Positions 7,501-15,156 are shown, numbered from the stretch's first letter. The stretch is DNA of 18,070 nt from CAVDHB01 sp963608705 (GCA_963608705.1 CAVDHB010000064.1:1-18070), one strand, 5' to 3'. A program made the numbers and translations. The notes: generated from the letters alone by a model not told the origin.

Positions 7501-8670
7501 ATCTTTGTAGGTCTTCCATTGCCGGGTGTGCGGATTGTACCAGCACAGTCCGAAAGCGTTTTGTTCCATCCAGAAAAGCCCGGATTTGTCTACATACAGT
7601 TTTGCGATGTAGGCATCCATGCCAAACATCTCTTTCATCTTCGGAAATACAAACTTTGTGACATTTGTCTTGTTCAAGTTGAGCATATATCCCCCCATTC
7701 CTGTAGACGCGATCCAAAAGTTGCCTGAACGGTCCAGTACCAAGTCATTGAAAATATTGTTCATCTGCATGGGGATGTTTCCGATGTCTTTGGGCAAGAG
7801 TGTGTTCGATCCTTCTACTTGATAAGCGGTCAGCCCTTTTCTTCCCACCATCCACAAGTAGCCGTTTGGGGAGGCTTGCACGATGCGGTAGACTCTTTTC
7901 AATGGTTCTTCATAAGTGGTGTGTACTTGTTCGTACATGGCGTTTCCTTTGTTTTCAGGATAAAAGCGGAAGATACCCTCGTCCCAGGATGTAATCCAGT
8001 ATCGATGGTTCAAGTCTTGGTAGATACGGAACGGGTTGTCAATCTTGGCCAGCTTGGGCATCTTGACAAACACGTCTCTCTTTTCATTATAACGGTACAG
8101 ACCTTTGTTCCAGAATGAAGCCCATACATGGCCTTGGTCATCTACCAGTATGTCGTTACAACTGACCACCGGAAGACTTCCGTATGACTTCAGCTCTTTT
8201 AAGTCAGGAGAAAGTCGCATCAGTTTTTTGAAAGACGCAATCCAAATGTAGCCCTGCTTGTCTACCGCCAAGCCACGCACCTCATAATCCTCCAAATCTG
8301 AGCCTAACTTCAGATTGGTGAACGTGTGGGTCTTTTTATCAAACACACACAGTCCTTTCCACATTCCTATCAGCAGTTTGCCGTCTTTTGTCTCGTTCAA
8401 GGCTTTTATATTGTTGTTGGCTAACAAAGAGGGTTGGGAGGGGGAGGTACGGTACACTTGGAGATTGTATCCGTCGTAACGGCAGAGTCCGTCAGAAGTG
8501 CCTAACCATATAAAACCTTCCTTGTCTTGGAAGATGCGGTTGGTTGTATTGGTGGGCATCTGGGACAGGAAAGGAAATGGGCGTACTGTGGCAGACAGGG
8601 CGTTCACCGTATGGATGGATAATAAAATTGTTGCCAATAGGCAGGATAAGTATGAGAAAAGTCGCTTCAT
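4573..8670 (-). CDS. Hybrid two-component system regulator (HTCS)
   Basis: This 1365-aa inner-membrane protein senses a glycan fragment in the periplasm and regulates transcription in one chain. Order: signal peptide (1-24); two-component-regulator propeller repeats (about 35-700, with many WIG/WIA-type blades); Y_Y_Y domain (about 715-782); one transmembrane helix (about 790-808); HisKA with the phospho-accepting His846 in NVSHDFLTP; HATPase_c with NLLSNAYKYT (957-966), DNGKGI (993-998) and GIGLALVKEI (1023-1032); receiver domain with the phospho-acceptor Asp1162 in SDVMMPEMDG; and an AraC-type HTH domain (about 1270-1360). Length and order are standard for Bacteroides HTCS and it looks intact. 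The H-box has Asp-Phe-Leu where SHELRTP is usual, a variation common in this family. It is divergent from the enzyme operon at 9025, its likely target. Confidence 0.95.
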   Translation of the reverse strand: MKRLFSYLSCLLATILLSIHTVNALSATVRPFPFLSQMPTNTTNRIFQDKEGFIWLGTSDGLCRYDGYNLQVYRTSPSQPSLLANNNIKALNETKDGKLLIGMWKGLCVFDKKTHTFTNLKLGSDLEDYEVRGLAVDKQGYIWIASFKKLMRLSPDLKELKSYGSLPVVSCNDILVDDQGHVWASFWNKGLYRYNEKRDVFVKMPKLAKIDNPFRIYQDLNHRYWITSWDEGIFRFYPENKGNAMYEQVHTTYEEPLKRVYRIVQASPNGYLWMVGRKGLTAYQVEGSNTLLPKDIGNIPMQMNNIFNDLVLDRSGNFWIASTGMGGYMLNLNKTNVTKFVFPKMKEMFGMDAYIAKLYVDKSGLFWMEQNAFGLCWYNPHTRQWKTYKDLHLAGGEKNLGVISYMASLPSRPSEVWVCPKYKKEIYIFQSQGGNPVYQRTENLAPLKTGNPKMFVEDKTHRVWISTERGIAVRLANGSLRKVKVDIPDISSLTQDKEGNLWVASSSQGLYKLTPAKGGNQATLQSIRHFTQTEGGILSNHLNSVCMDDNRHILWIGSLEGHFFAYHPTDDKVQDYSPEFASYINETVGNIQTDRYGHVWIATAKNIIEYNPSNKNIRAYLTGDESGISFFSAQTLTYDGDKNIYCGGAGGIVAFDAQYTNTPHKWMYSPLVTDVKVHGVSVMSGKLSEDYHIDTEKKSICLGPEARDVELDFSILDYTNPQRILYAYRIKGINKDWIYVSGDHPRAYYSELPKGNYTLELRATDAEGHWQPNIVKFEIERLPAWYESGWAYSLYIIVLLAAGYYILQMVKRRIILKNKLRIAEMENQKNEELTQSKLRYFTNVSHDFLTPISIISCLIDDMGMTYKNHIPQLDNMRTNLDKLKRLIQQILDFRKIENGKMTLKVSKNDLTLFVRKVCQMNFEPLMRKKHINFTFETEEEQLPAYFDGDKLEKVLYNLLSNAYKYTEEGGEIHVTLQKEDGNGHPVAVIKVQDNGKGISPEAQKHIFTRFYTANKDKDVESNGIGLALVKEIIELHHGEVFVRSQEGKGSEFSVRFPIDEASYSEQEKISAQEAAGMKNLELTETASAVVEPLHTPTEELETMTESSVPQDNSTILIVDDNEDLLNVMNRIFSRRRKVLLAHNGKEALDIVHQNETDLIISDVMMPEMDGLALCHALKSDIETSHIPVILLTAKNSPEDRVDCYKAGADGFIAKPFELNVLEARIENFLHKKKDKQQVFNETPKADTEELGISPLDKEFLDKVVGIIETNMQKAEDVDINTLATEVYMSKSTLYRKIKSVTGLSPIDFVKNIRLKKAYELLLKNEMSIADVAYYTGFSSPKYFATRFKEQFGMTPSDFMKQQREK

Positions 8671-8692
8671 TATGTGGTGTTTTTTGAGAATG

Positions 8693-8724
8693 CAAAAGAA
8701 CTAATTTTCTGTGAAACTGCCAAA
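8693..8724 (-). promoter_or_regulatory. Likely promoter of the hybrid regulator
   Basis: On the minus strand TTTG (8721-8724) is followed after 20 nt by TTCTTTTG (8693-8700), which differs from TAnnTTTG at one fixed base. This puts the start a few nt before 8690 and gives a leader of about 20 nt. Confidence 0.45.
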
Positions 8725-8748
8725 TATTAAGCGATAAAATGCCTTTTG

Positions 8749-8765
8749 AACGGTTTTCAACCGTT
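8749..8765. promoter_or_regulatory. Inverted repeat in the divergent intergenic region
   Basis: AACGGTT (8749-8755) and AACCGTT (8759-8765) form a perfect 7-bp inverted repeat with a 3-nt centre, between the HTCS promoter and the enzyme-operon promoter. It could be a protein-binding site; no family match is claimed. Confidence 0.35.
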
Positions 8766-8805
8766 GTTTGAATACTTTTTATCCTTGACAGTGAATTAGA
8801 GTGAT

Positions 8806-8863
8806 ATTTGGAACGCCTTGAATGAATATTGAACCCTTAGTTGGGAGATTATCACGACTTTTG
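8806..8863 (+). promoter_or_regulatory. Putative HTCS operator and promoter of the enzyme operon
   Basis: Two half-sites, ATTTGGAAC (8806-8814) and ATATTGAAC (8826-8834), are exactly 20 bp apart, as expected for an AraC-type dimer on one DNA face. The segment 8821-8838 matches 17912-17929 at 16 of 18 bases. In both places a TTTG-type -7 box (here GACTTTTG, 8856-8863) starts 35 bp after the motif start. A second possible promoter uses TTTTG (8859-8863) plus TGTCTTTG (8885-8892) at 21 nt. Assignment to this HTCS is inference from position. Confidence 0.5.
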
Positions 8864-8944
8864 CCATGTCGAAAAGAAAAAGAATGTCTTTGATAATTCT
8901 TGCGAATAGGTAATAGAAGGTAATTGGATTCAAATGGATAATAA

Positions 8945-8987
8945 AATCTGTCAAGTGTGATTCCCTGTGTCTTGCACTTGATAGATT
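8945..8987 (+). promoter_or_regulatory. Hairpin in the 5' leader of the enzyme operon
   Basis: AATCTGTCAAGTG (8945-8957) pairs with CACTTGATAGATT (8975-8987) over 13 positions including one G-U pair, around a 17-nt loop. It ends 37 nt before the first ATG of the operon. It could control mRNA stability or translation. No T tract follows, so it is not a standard terminator. Confidence 0.45.
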
Positions 8988-9024
8988 CCTACCGAAAATA
9001 AATTACTCATTAAATAAAAAGAAG

Positions 9025-10425
9025 ATGAATACAAAAACTTTATTTTTCGCAATGGCTTTAGCCAGTTCCCTTAATGGTTTTGCAGCAGACAAAGCCCAAG
9101 AGGTGGTCATCAACGGTTATGGCAATACAGTCACCATAAATGTGAAGTCTGCCAATTTGCGTGCGGATCTGCCTTTCGAGGCTACTGCCACCAATGGTTT
9201 TGAGGTGTCTCCTGCTAAAATTGAAGCTAACGGTAATGCGAAAATTACAGTGAAACTTCTCAGCTCAAAAGCGCACTCCACTGGTAAGGTGGTTCTGCGT
9301 AACGGAGATTTCAGATACAATATTAATCTTAAAGGAGTAGGAAAGCCTCTTCTCGTAAAAGACTTGAGCAAGGAAAAGAGCCTGAGCAACAAGGCTACGT
9401 TTGAAAGTAAGAAATTCAAACCTTCAGCCAATGGTTACACCGTGGAGTTCAAGGTGAAAACCGCAGAAGAGGGTGATTCGTTCACTCCGTATATCGTGAA
9501 TGACAAGGGACAAGGTTTCAAGGCGTTTGTGGAAGCTAACGGGGTCGGATTCTATAACTCCACCAGCAAACAAGGAAGCTTGAAAAATCCGGCCACAAAC
9601 GTGGAAGGTGGTAATGGAAAATTCTACAACAATGACGGAAACTTCCATACCTACCGTTTCGCTGTGATGCCCGACAACCGCGCGTTTGTGTATCGTGATG
9701 GATTGGCTGTGGATACCGTGCGTTTAAGCGACTTTGGCGGACAACCTGATTGGGCCGTAGGAAATGGAAAGAATACAGAGAACCTTTTGAAGAATCCGGG
9801 CTTTGAGGGTGAATATGAGATGTTCGGTGTGAAGAATGCCTCAGATGTCGCTAAGTCTATCGAAGGTTGGAATATCGCCATCATGGACTATTGGAACAGC
9901 CAGCAGAAAATCAAAGCGGAACAATTAGATAATACGCAGGACTTTAACAACCACGTGGCTACCATCTATCCCTATGCATGGGCCGGTGGCTGGGGTAACG
10001 GCAACATTAATCAGGTAGTGGATGTCGTTCCGGGTAAGACCTATACGCTGACAGCCTTGGCAAAAGGAGGTATTCGTAAGAAAGAAGGTACATTGGCCGG
10101 CACTATGTTCATTGAGGAGATGCAAGACCGTGAGAAAAAAGCCGTGGTGAAAATTGCCAGTGACTCTTGGGAAACCTACTCTTTGGACTTTACTCCTTCT
10201 GCACAATGCAAGCAAATCCGTGTGGTATTCCAAACGGAGGCTGGTAAATGGGGTGAGAAACGTTCAAAAATGGAAGTGGACAATGTACAGCTCACAGGTA
10301 TGGCTCGTACCTATGCTGCCAAGGTAGGATATGATTCTAACAATGCGAAAGTAGAATACTTTACAGTAGACGAATCAGGTGCATACGCTCCTTTGGTACC
10401 GGAGGTGACAGTGGACGTTAGATAA
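9025..10425 (+). CDS. Exported carbohydrate-binding protein (LamG-like plus CBM4/9-like)
   Basis: A 466-aa exported protein and first gene of the enzyme operon. A signal peptide (1-20, GFA/ADK) is followed by a small all-beta domain (about 25-105) resembling Ig/BACON-type folds. A LamG/concanavalin-like region follows (about 120-235; note FHTYRFAVMPDNRAFVYRDG, a typical strand pair). A CBM4/9-like module (about 252-426) begins LLKNPGFE and carries GWNIAIMDYW, YAWAGGWGNGNINQ and a closing VDNVQLTG strand. No catalytic motif is visible, so I read it as a glycan-binding protein rather than an enzyme. With no lipobox it is probably periplasmic or released. The ATG follows an A/G-rich stretch (AAAAAGAAG) suited to Bacteroides initiation. 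The fold assignments come from pattern reading and the N-terminal domain is the least certain. Confidence 0.7.
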   Translation: MNTKTLFFAMALASSLNGFAADKAQEVVINGYGNTVTINVKSANLRADLPFEATATNGFEVSPAKIEANGNAKITVKLLSSKAHSTGKVVLRNGDFRYNINLKGVGKPLLVKDLSKEKSLSNKATFESKKFKPSANGYTVEFKVKTAEEGDSFTPYIVNDKGQGFKAFVEANGVGFYNSTSKQGSLKNPATNVEGGNGKFYNNDGNFHTYRFAVMPDNRAFVYRDGLAVDTVRLSDFGGQPDWAVGNGKNTENLLKNPGFEGEYEMFGVKNASDVAKSIEGWNIAIMDYWNSQQKIKAEQLDNTQDFNNHVATIYPYAWAGGWGNGNINQVVDVVPGKTYTLTALAKGGIRKKEGTLAGTMFIEEMQDREKKAVVKIASDSWETYSLDFTPSAQCKQIRVVFQTEAGKWGEKRSKMEVDNVQLTGMARTYAAKVGYDSNNAKVEYFTVDESGAYAPLVPEVTVDVR

Positions 10426-10569
10426 TGTTTAATTATTAATGTGCAATGGATAATGTTTAATTATTAATGTGTAATGTTTAATTGGTAATAGGTATTATAG
10501 TTGGACACTTACTAATAATTAAACATTAAACATTACACACTAAACATTACATATTAAACACTAAAAGAA
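10421..10569 (+). repeat. AT-rich tandem and inverted repeats between operon genes 1 and 2
   Basis: A 28-bp unit occurs twice in tandem (10421-10448 and 10449-10476, 27 of 28 identical), and a partial third copy follows. The first copy includes the stop codon of the preceding gene. The core TAATGTTTAATTATT is present in inverted form at 10514-10528, so the transcript could fold into a long AU-rich stem. No T-tract terminator and no consensus promoter were found, so co-transcription is assumed. Confidence 0.7.
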
Positions 10570-12030
10570 ATGCGCAAAATATTCACGACAGCTTTGTTTG
10601 CCTTGTCGTTCACAGCTCTTTACGCACAGTACACCGGGATTGAACCCGGTGCTGTGTGGAAGGATGTGGATGGCAAGCAAATAAATGCCCATGGAGGATG
10701 CGTCATCTTCCATCAAGGCACTTATTATTGGTTCGGGGAAGACCGCACGAAGTTTATATCCAACGGAGTGAGTTGCTATTCTTCCAAAGACCTTTATAAC
10801 TGGAAAAGAGAAGGATTGGCGTTGAAAGTGACAGGTGAACCACGGGAGGATCTTAATGATATTTCCCATGGACGTTTATTTGAACGTCCCAAAGTGGTCT
10901 ATAATGCCAAGACGAAGAAATGGGTGATGTGGAGCCACTGGGAGAAGAACAGTGGAGACTATGGGGCAGCTCGTGTCTGTGTGGCCACGGCCGACAAGAT
11001 TACGGGACCTTATACGTTCTACAAGACGTTCCGTCCGAATCACCAAGATTCCCGTGACCAGTCTTTGTTTGTGGACACGGATGGCAAAGCATATCACTTT
11101 TGTTCCACTAATATGAACAGTGACACACAAGTGTCACAGCTTCGTCCTGACTATTTGGAGCCAAACGGAACTCGTACATTCATCCTCAAAGGCTTGAAGT
11201 TCGAGGCGGCCTCTCCGTTCAAGGTAGGGGAGATATATTATGGACTCTTCTCTGGCTGTACAGGATGGGCGCCTAATCCGGGGCGTACCGCATATACCAC
11301 AAATATATTGGGTCGCTGGACATCTGTGGGTAATTTTGCTACGGATCAGGGTAAAGACCGTACTTACCAATCCCAAAGTAATTATGTCTTCAAGGTAAAC
11401 GGTAAGGAAAACGCCTACATTTATATGGGCGACCGTTGGAACTCCAGCAATGTGGAGATTTCCACATCAGTATGGCTTCCCATCAGTATGCGTTCTGGTT
11501 TCCCAAAGGTACGTTACTACGATAAATGGGATTTGAGCGTGTTTGACAAGATGTATCGTTACAAACGTGTGGCCGCTCTCACGGCGGGTCAGACGTATGC
11601 GCTGTTGGAGAAAGAGTCAGACCGTTTGGTCTCAAAAGGCGAGGGAAGTTTTCATATAGCGGATGACGATGACAAGGTGAATCTCAATTTCGTATTTGAG
11701 AAGACTTCTCAGCCTAATGTCTATAAACTGAAGGACAGCAAGACTGGTAAGTACCTCACCAGTGTGTTTGGTGCTATGCGGTTGGAGGATGCCACGGGAG
11801 ACGAGACCCAGCAATGGAATTTCTATTCTTTCACGGAAAAGGGATATTATACTATCCAGAACATGAAAGACAAGAAGTATCTCTCTGTCAGTGGAAACAA
11901 TACGGCGAATGGCACGAACCTCTATTTGACTGCGAAACAGTCTGATGCGCATTACTTCGGCATTTACTTTGATTCTGCGAAATTCCACTATCCAGAAGCC
12001 AAGATATTCACAAAAGCATATTTACAATGA
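10570..12030 (+). CDS. GH43_24-like exo-beta-1,3-galactosidase with ricin-type domain
   Basis: A 486-aa exported enzyme, expected to release galactose from beta-1,3-galactan ends. Signal peptide 1-19 (LYA/QY), a five-bladed-propeller GH43 domain (about 25-335) and a ricin B/CBM13-like domain (about 345-475, with QQWNFYSF and KYLSVSG). Subfamily-24 hallmarks are visible: INAHGG, YYWFGE (E57), FERPKVVYN (E105), DSRDQSLF (D163), FEAASPF (E212), SGCTGWAPN, QSQSN (Q269) and MGDRW. In characterised relatives (Pc1,3Gal43A, Ct1,3Gal43A) the acid is a Glu and a Gln replaces the usual catalytic Asp; E212 and Q269 fall at matching places and no N-terminal Asp is present. Here EAPA is replaced by EAASP. 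A GH43 plus CBM13 layout also occurs in Ct1,3Gal43A. The related subfamily 34 cannot be excluded. The stop overlaps the next start (ATGA). Confidence 0.8.
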   Translation: MRKIFTTALFALSFTALYAQYTGIEPGAVWKDVDGKQINAHGGCVIFHQGTYYWFGEDRTKFISNGVSCYSSKDLYNWKREGLALKVTGEPREDLNDISHGRLFERPKVVYNAKTKKWVMWSHWEKNSGDYGAARVCVATADKITGPYTFYKTFRPNHQDSRDQSLFVDTDGKAYHFCSTNMNSDTQVSQLRPDYLEPNGTRTFILKGLKFEAASPFKVGEIYYGLFSGCTGWAPNPGRTAYTTNILGRWTSVGNFATDQGKDRTYQSQSNYVFKVNGKENAYIYMGDRWNSSNVEISTSVWLPISMRSGFPKVRYYDKWDLSVFDKMYRYKRVAALTAGQTYALLEKESDRLVSKGEGSFHIADDDDKVNLNFVFEKTSQPNVYKLKDSKTGKYLTSVFGAMRLEDATGDETQQWNFYSFTEKGYYTIQNMKDKKYLSVSGNNTANGTNLYLTAKQSDAHYFGIYFDSAKFHYPEAKIFTKAYLQ

Positions 12031-13715
12031 AATACTATACGTTAGCGGTTTCCGCATTGATGGCTTTCTCTGCCGTATCCGCACAGGCTGCGGAGACGTG
12101 GGCGGTGACTGCCACCGCATTTAAACTCTATGGTGAGAAAAATGTCAATAACATTAAGCTGAACTGGGCGCTGCGGCAAGATGCCGATGCTTATAAAATC
12201 TATCGTGACGGAAAACTTCTGAAAGAAGTTCGTACCGTCACCTTTGATGACTATGCGCTTCCTGTGGGGAAATCTTTCTCTTACAAAGTGGAGGCATATA
12301 AGGGTGGTCAGAAAGTGGCGGAGAGTTTGCCGCAGTCTGCCGCCACATTCACTCCCACAGGAAATATACGTACGTATGACAATCTGAACGGTAAGTATGT
12401 GGGAGAAACAAAGGCTGTGAATAAGCCGGAAGGATTCAAGATTGGCGGTGCATACTATAAGTACAGCATTGAGAGGGGCAATAAAGGAGGGAATAATGGA
12501 TGGATTATGACCGAAACCACCTCTAAGACTGGGCTGGCGAATAGTTGGAGCAAGCCTCGTGAAGTGTCTTTCTTCCCTGGCGACTTGAAGTTCGAGGGAA
12601 ATGCTTTCCGCTTGAATCCGAAAACGAAAAAGGTGGTGTTCTCTTCTCATTATGAGGACGGTAATGGCTATACTGCCGCCAAGATATTCCTGGCTCAGAT
12701 TACACCGGGTGGGAATATTGAAGTGGGTACACAGGACAGACCCTTGGGTCATGACTCACGTGACCAGTCGCTTTTCATTGACGAGGACAATACGGCCTAT
12801 CTCTTGTCTGCCACCAATACAAACAGCGATATTAATATCTACAAACTTGACCCCACTTGGACAAAGGTGGTGTCTTTGGTGAATACCATTTGCAAGGGTG
12901 AACATCGTGAGACACCTGCCATTATCAAGAAAGACGGTGAATATTACTTCTTCTCTTCCAAGGCGTCCGGATGGTATCCCAGTCAGACGAAGTACAACGC
13001 TACTACTGATTTGGCGGGACAGTGGACTCCATCCTTGGAATTAGGCAATAGCAGCACCTGGGATGCCCAGTTCAACCGTGCGGAACAGAAAGCCAATACC
13101 TTCGGTATCTGGAGTTATCACTGGGGAGCGCAGCGTGAACATAAGACAGAGGCGGGAAACTTCCCTCGTCTGAGTATTCTCGCCTTTAATAAAGGTTATG
13201 CGTCCCTGGATTATTACCGCTATGTGGACATTAGTGACAAGGAAGGTTTTATTCCTGTGCAAAACGGCAAGAACCTGACGCTGGGTACGCCTGTGCAGAC
13301 CAAGGTGTCAGGAGCGAACGGTATCAAGGGAGATGTGTTGACGGATGGAGCGCAATCCACTTCTTCTCCTTTCTTCAAGAAAAGCAGCAACACTCCCTTG
13401 GGTACGCCGTATATGTTTGTATTTGATTTGCAAAAGCCGTCGGTAGTGAAAGAGATAAACTTGGCCACCCAACTGATTAACGGCTCCGAAGCCGCTTATC
13501 GTTATACGGTGGAAGGCTCTACTGACGGACAGAGTTATCACATGATTCATGATGCCCGTAGTGCCTGGGGCATAGGTTTTCAGATTCTACCTGTAACGGA
13601 TACCACTCTTTACCGTTACTTACGCTTCCGGGTGTACGGCATTGTGAACGTGCATAAGAACAACGCGGCGAACTGGGCGGACGGTATCTACGAGTTCACG
13701 GCGTTTGGAAAATAA
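12027..13715 (+). CDS. Divergent GH43-like protein with FN3 and CBM32 domains
   Basis: A 562-aa exported protein whose ATG overlaps the preceding stop by 4 nt, so the two are translationally coupled. Signal peptide 1-21; an FN3-like domain (about 28-108, with LNWALRQDADAYKIYRDGK); a GH43/GH117-type five-bladed propeller (about 115-400); and an F5/8 type C, CBM32-like domain (about 410-562). Compared with its neighbour, DSRDQSLF (D246) and an acid-like Glu (RETPAI, E295) are kept, and KFEGNAF (E190) replaces ERPKV. WDAQFNRA (Q348) sits where QSQSN is expected, while the SGCTGWAPN loop is reduced to KASGWYPS and the HGG start region is replaced by KYVGETKA. It is therefore probably a glycosidase with altered specificity, possibly a non-galactose side chain. 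No reaction is assigned. Confidence 0.65.
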   Translation: MKYYTLAVSALMAFSAVSAQAAETWAVTATAFKLYGEKNVNNIKLNWALRQDADAYKIYRDGKLLKEVRTVTFDDYALPVGKSFSYKVEAYKGGQKVAESLPQSAATFTPTGNIRTYDNLNGKYVGETKAVNKPEGFKIGGAYYKYSIERGNKGGNNGWIMTETTSKTGLANSWSKPREVSFFPGDLKFEGNAFRLNPKTKKVVFSSHYEDGNGYTAAKIFLAQITPGGNIEVGTQDRPLGHDSRDQSLFIDEDNTAYLLSATNTNSDINIYKLDPTWTKVVSLVNTICKGEHRETPAIIKKDGEYYFFSSKASGWYPSQTKYNATTDLAGQWTPSLELGNSSTWDAQFNRAEQKANTFGIWSYHWGAQREHKTEAGNFPRLSILAFNKGYASLDYYRYVDISDKEGFIPVQNGKNLTLGTPVQTKVSGANGIKGDVLTDGAQSTSSPFFKKSSNTPLGTPYMFVFDLQKPSVVKEINLATQLINGSEAAYRYTVEGSTDGQSYHMIHDARSAWGIGFQILPVTDTTLYRYLRFRVYGIVNVHKNNAANWADGIYEFTAFGK

Positions 13716-13720
13716 ATTTT

Positions 13721-13800
13721 CTAATTCGTTGGCGGAATTGTTATAATCTGGGGAATATGAGTAATGACTATGCAGTGAATTAATTCCGCCAACAGATTAG
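13721..13800 (+). repeat. Long inverted repeat between operon genes 3 and 4
   Basis: CTAAT-TC-GTTGGCGGAATT (13721-13739) mirrors AATTCCGCCAAC-AG-ATTAG (13782-13800): 17 of 19 positions pair, with a 42-nt loop. The stem nearly fills the 103-nt gap between genes. There is no T tract. It could be an intercistronic stabilising or attenuating hairpin, or a small inverted-repeat insertion. No target-site duplication was identified. Confidence 0.7.
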
Positions 13801-13818
13801 TCTAATAACTAATAGTAT

Positions 13819-15156
13819 ATGAGACTAAAAAGATTACTTGTGTTTCTCTTTTCATCAGCCATGCTCCTGTCAGCCAGTGCGGAAAATTCAAAAGGTATCA
13901 TCGTGAACGGTGTACCCTGGTATGACCAGCACGGCAAGATAGTGAACTCGCATGGTTCGTGCATAGTGAAAGATGGAGGTCGGTTTTGGCTCTTTGGTGA
14001 GTATAAATCGGACTCCACTAATGCGTTTCCGGGATTCGGGTGTTATTCTTCTACAGACTTGGCCACATGGAGGTTCGAACGCATAGTGCTGCCCGTACAA
14101 AAGAGCGGCATACTTGGCCCTAACCGTGTAGGTGAGCGTGTGAAGGTGATGCGCTGTCCGAAAACGGGTAAATATGTCATGCTGATGCACGCGGACAATA
14201 TGGGATATACTGACCCGCACATTGGCGTGGCGATAGCCGACAAGATAAACGGAGACTACAAACTTTTAGGTACGTTGCAATACAAGGGACGTCCCATACA
14301 CCGATGGGATATGGGCACATTCCAAGATGCGGACGGCAAGGGGTACTTGCTCATCCATCATGGACCCGTGTACCGCCTAAGCGATGATTATCTGTCGGTG
14401 GATACCATGATAGCCCATTTGTCTGGAATGGGAGAGTCACCCGCCATGTTCCGCAAAGGTGATACCTATTATATGTTGACATCCAATCTGACGAGCTGGG
14501 AACGTAATGACAACTATTATTATACGGCACCTTCCATCAAAGGACCGTGGATTCGTCAGGGAACGTTCTGCCCCAAAGGCACACTGACATGGAACTCACA
14601 GTGTACGTTTGTGTATCCCCAAGTGGTCAAAGAAGGGGAAACACCGATGTATATGGGCGACCGCTGGTCTTCGCCACGGCAAGGTTCCGCGGCTACGAAC
14701 GTGTGGTTGCCTATGCAGGTCAGCAGGGATGTCGTGACAATACCTGAGTACAAACAGGCTTGGGATGCGACTTCATACAAGGCTGTTGACATATTAAAGG
14801 GTAAGAAGAAAGTGTACGATAATACATGGATGTCCAAAAAGAAAGGCGATAAGTTGACCGCAATGTTCACCGGGACGCAGGTCGCTGTGACAGGAAAGAC
14901 CACTAAGAACAGTGGGTATGCCCTTGTCACTGTCACCAACGCAAGGGGAAAGAAGGTGTACTCGTCGCTTGTCGATTTCTACAGCCATGTGCCTTTCCCG
15001 TCCTCGATAAGGATAATCACTCCTAAAATGCCACGTGGTAAATATAAAGTAACTGTGGAAGTTACTGGAACACAGCCTAATTGGTCTGACAAGTATAACA
15101 ACCACTTTGGCGCGACCGACTGCTACATACACGTGGACGGAATTTACGCCCTTTGA
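13819..15156 (+). CDS. GH43-like exported glycosidase with C-terminal beta-sandwich
   Basis: A 445-aa exported protein: signal peptide (1-20, SAS/AEN), a GH43-type propeller (about 28-315) and a C-terminal beta-sandwich (about 325-445) closing with YIHVDGIYAL, like accessory carbohydrate-binding domains. It shares the layout of the gene at 10570: VNSHGSC, FWLFGEY (E61), GERVKV (E106), HRWDMGTF (D164), GMGESPAM (E206, likely acid), WNSQCTF (Q261) and MGDRW. It lacks a canonical N-terminal catalytic Asp, and the SGCTGWAPN loop is replaced by SNLTSWERN, so its subsite probably differs. I place it near GH43 subfamilies 24 and 34; beta-galactosidase is a reasonable guess, not shown. Gene 4 of the operon, 103 nt after gene 3 and 41 nt before gene 5. 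Confidence 0.7.
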   Translation: MRLKRLLVFLFSSAMLLSASAENSKGIIVNGVPWYDQHGKIVNSHGSCIVKDGGRFWLFGEYKSDSTNAFPGFGCYSSTDLATWRFERIVLPVQKSGILGPNRVGERVKVMRCPKTGKYVMLMHADNMGYTDPHIGVAIADKINGDYKLLGTLQYKGRPIHRWDMGTFQDADGKGYLLIHHGPVYRLSDDYLSVDTMIAHLSGMGESPAMFRKGDTYYMLTSNLTSWERNDNYYYTAPSIKGPWIRQGTFCPKGTLTWNSQCTFVYPQVVKEGETPMYMGDRWSSPRQGSAATNVWLPMQVSRDVVTIPEYKQAWDATSYKAVDILKGKKKVYDNTWMSKKKGDKLTAMFTGTQVAVTGKTTKNSGYALVTVTNARGKKVYSSLVDFYSHVPFPSSIRIITPKMPRGKYKVTVEVTGTQPNWSDKYNNHFGATDCYIHVDGIYAL

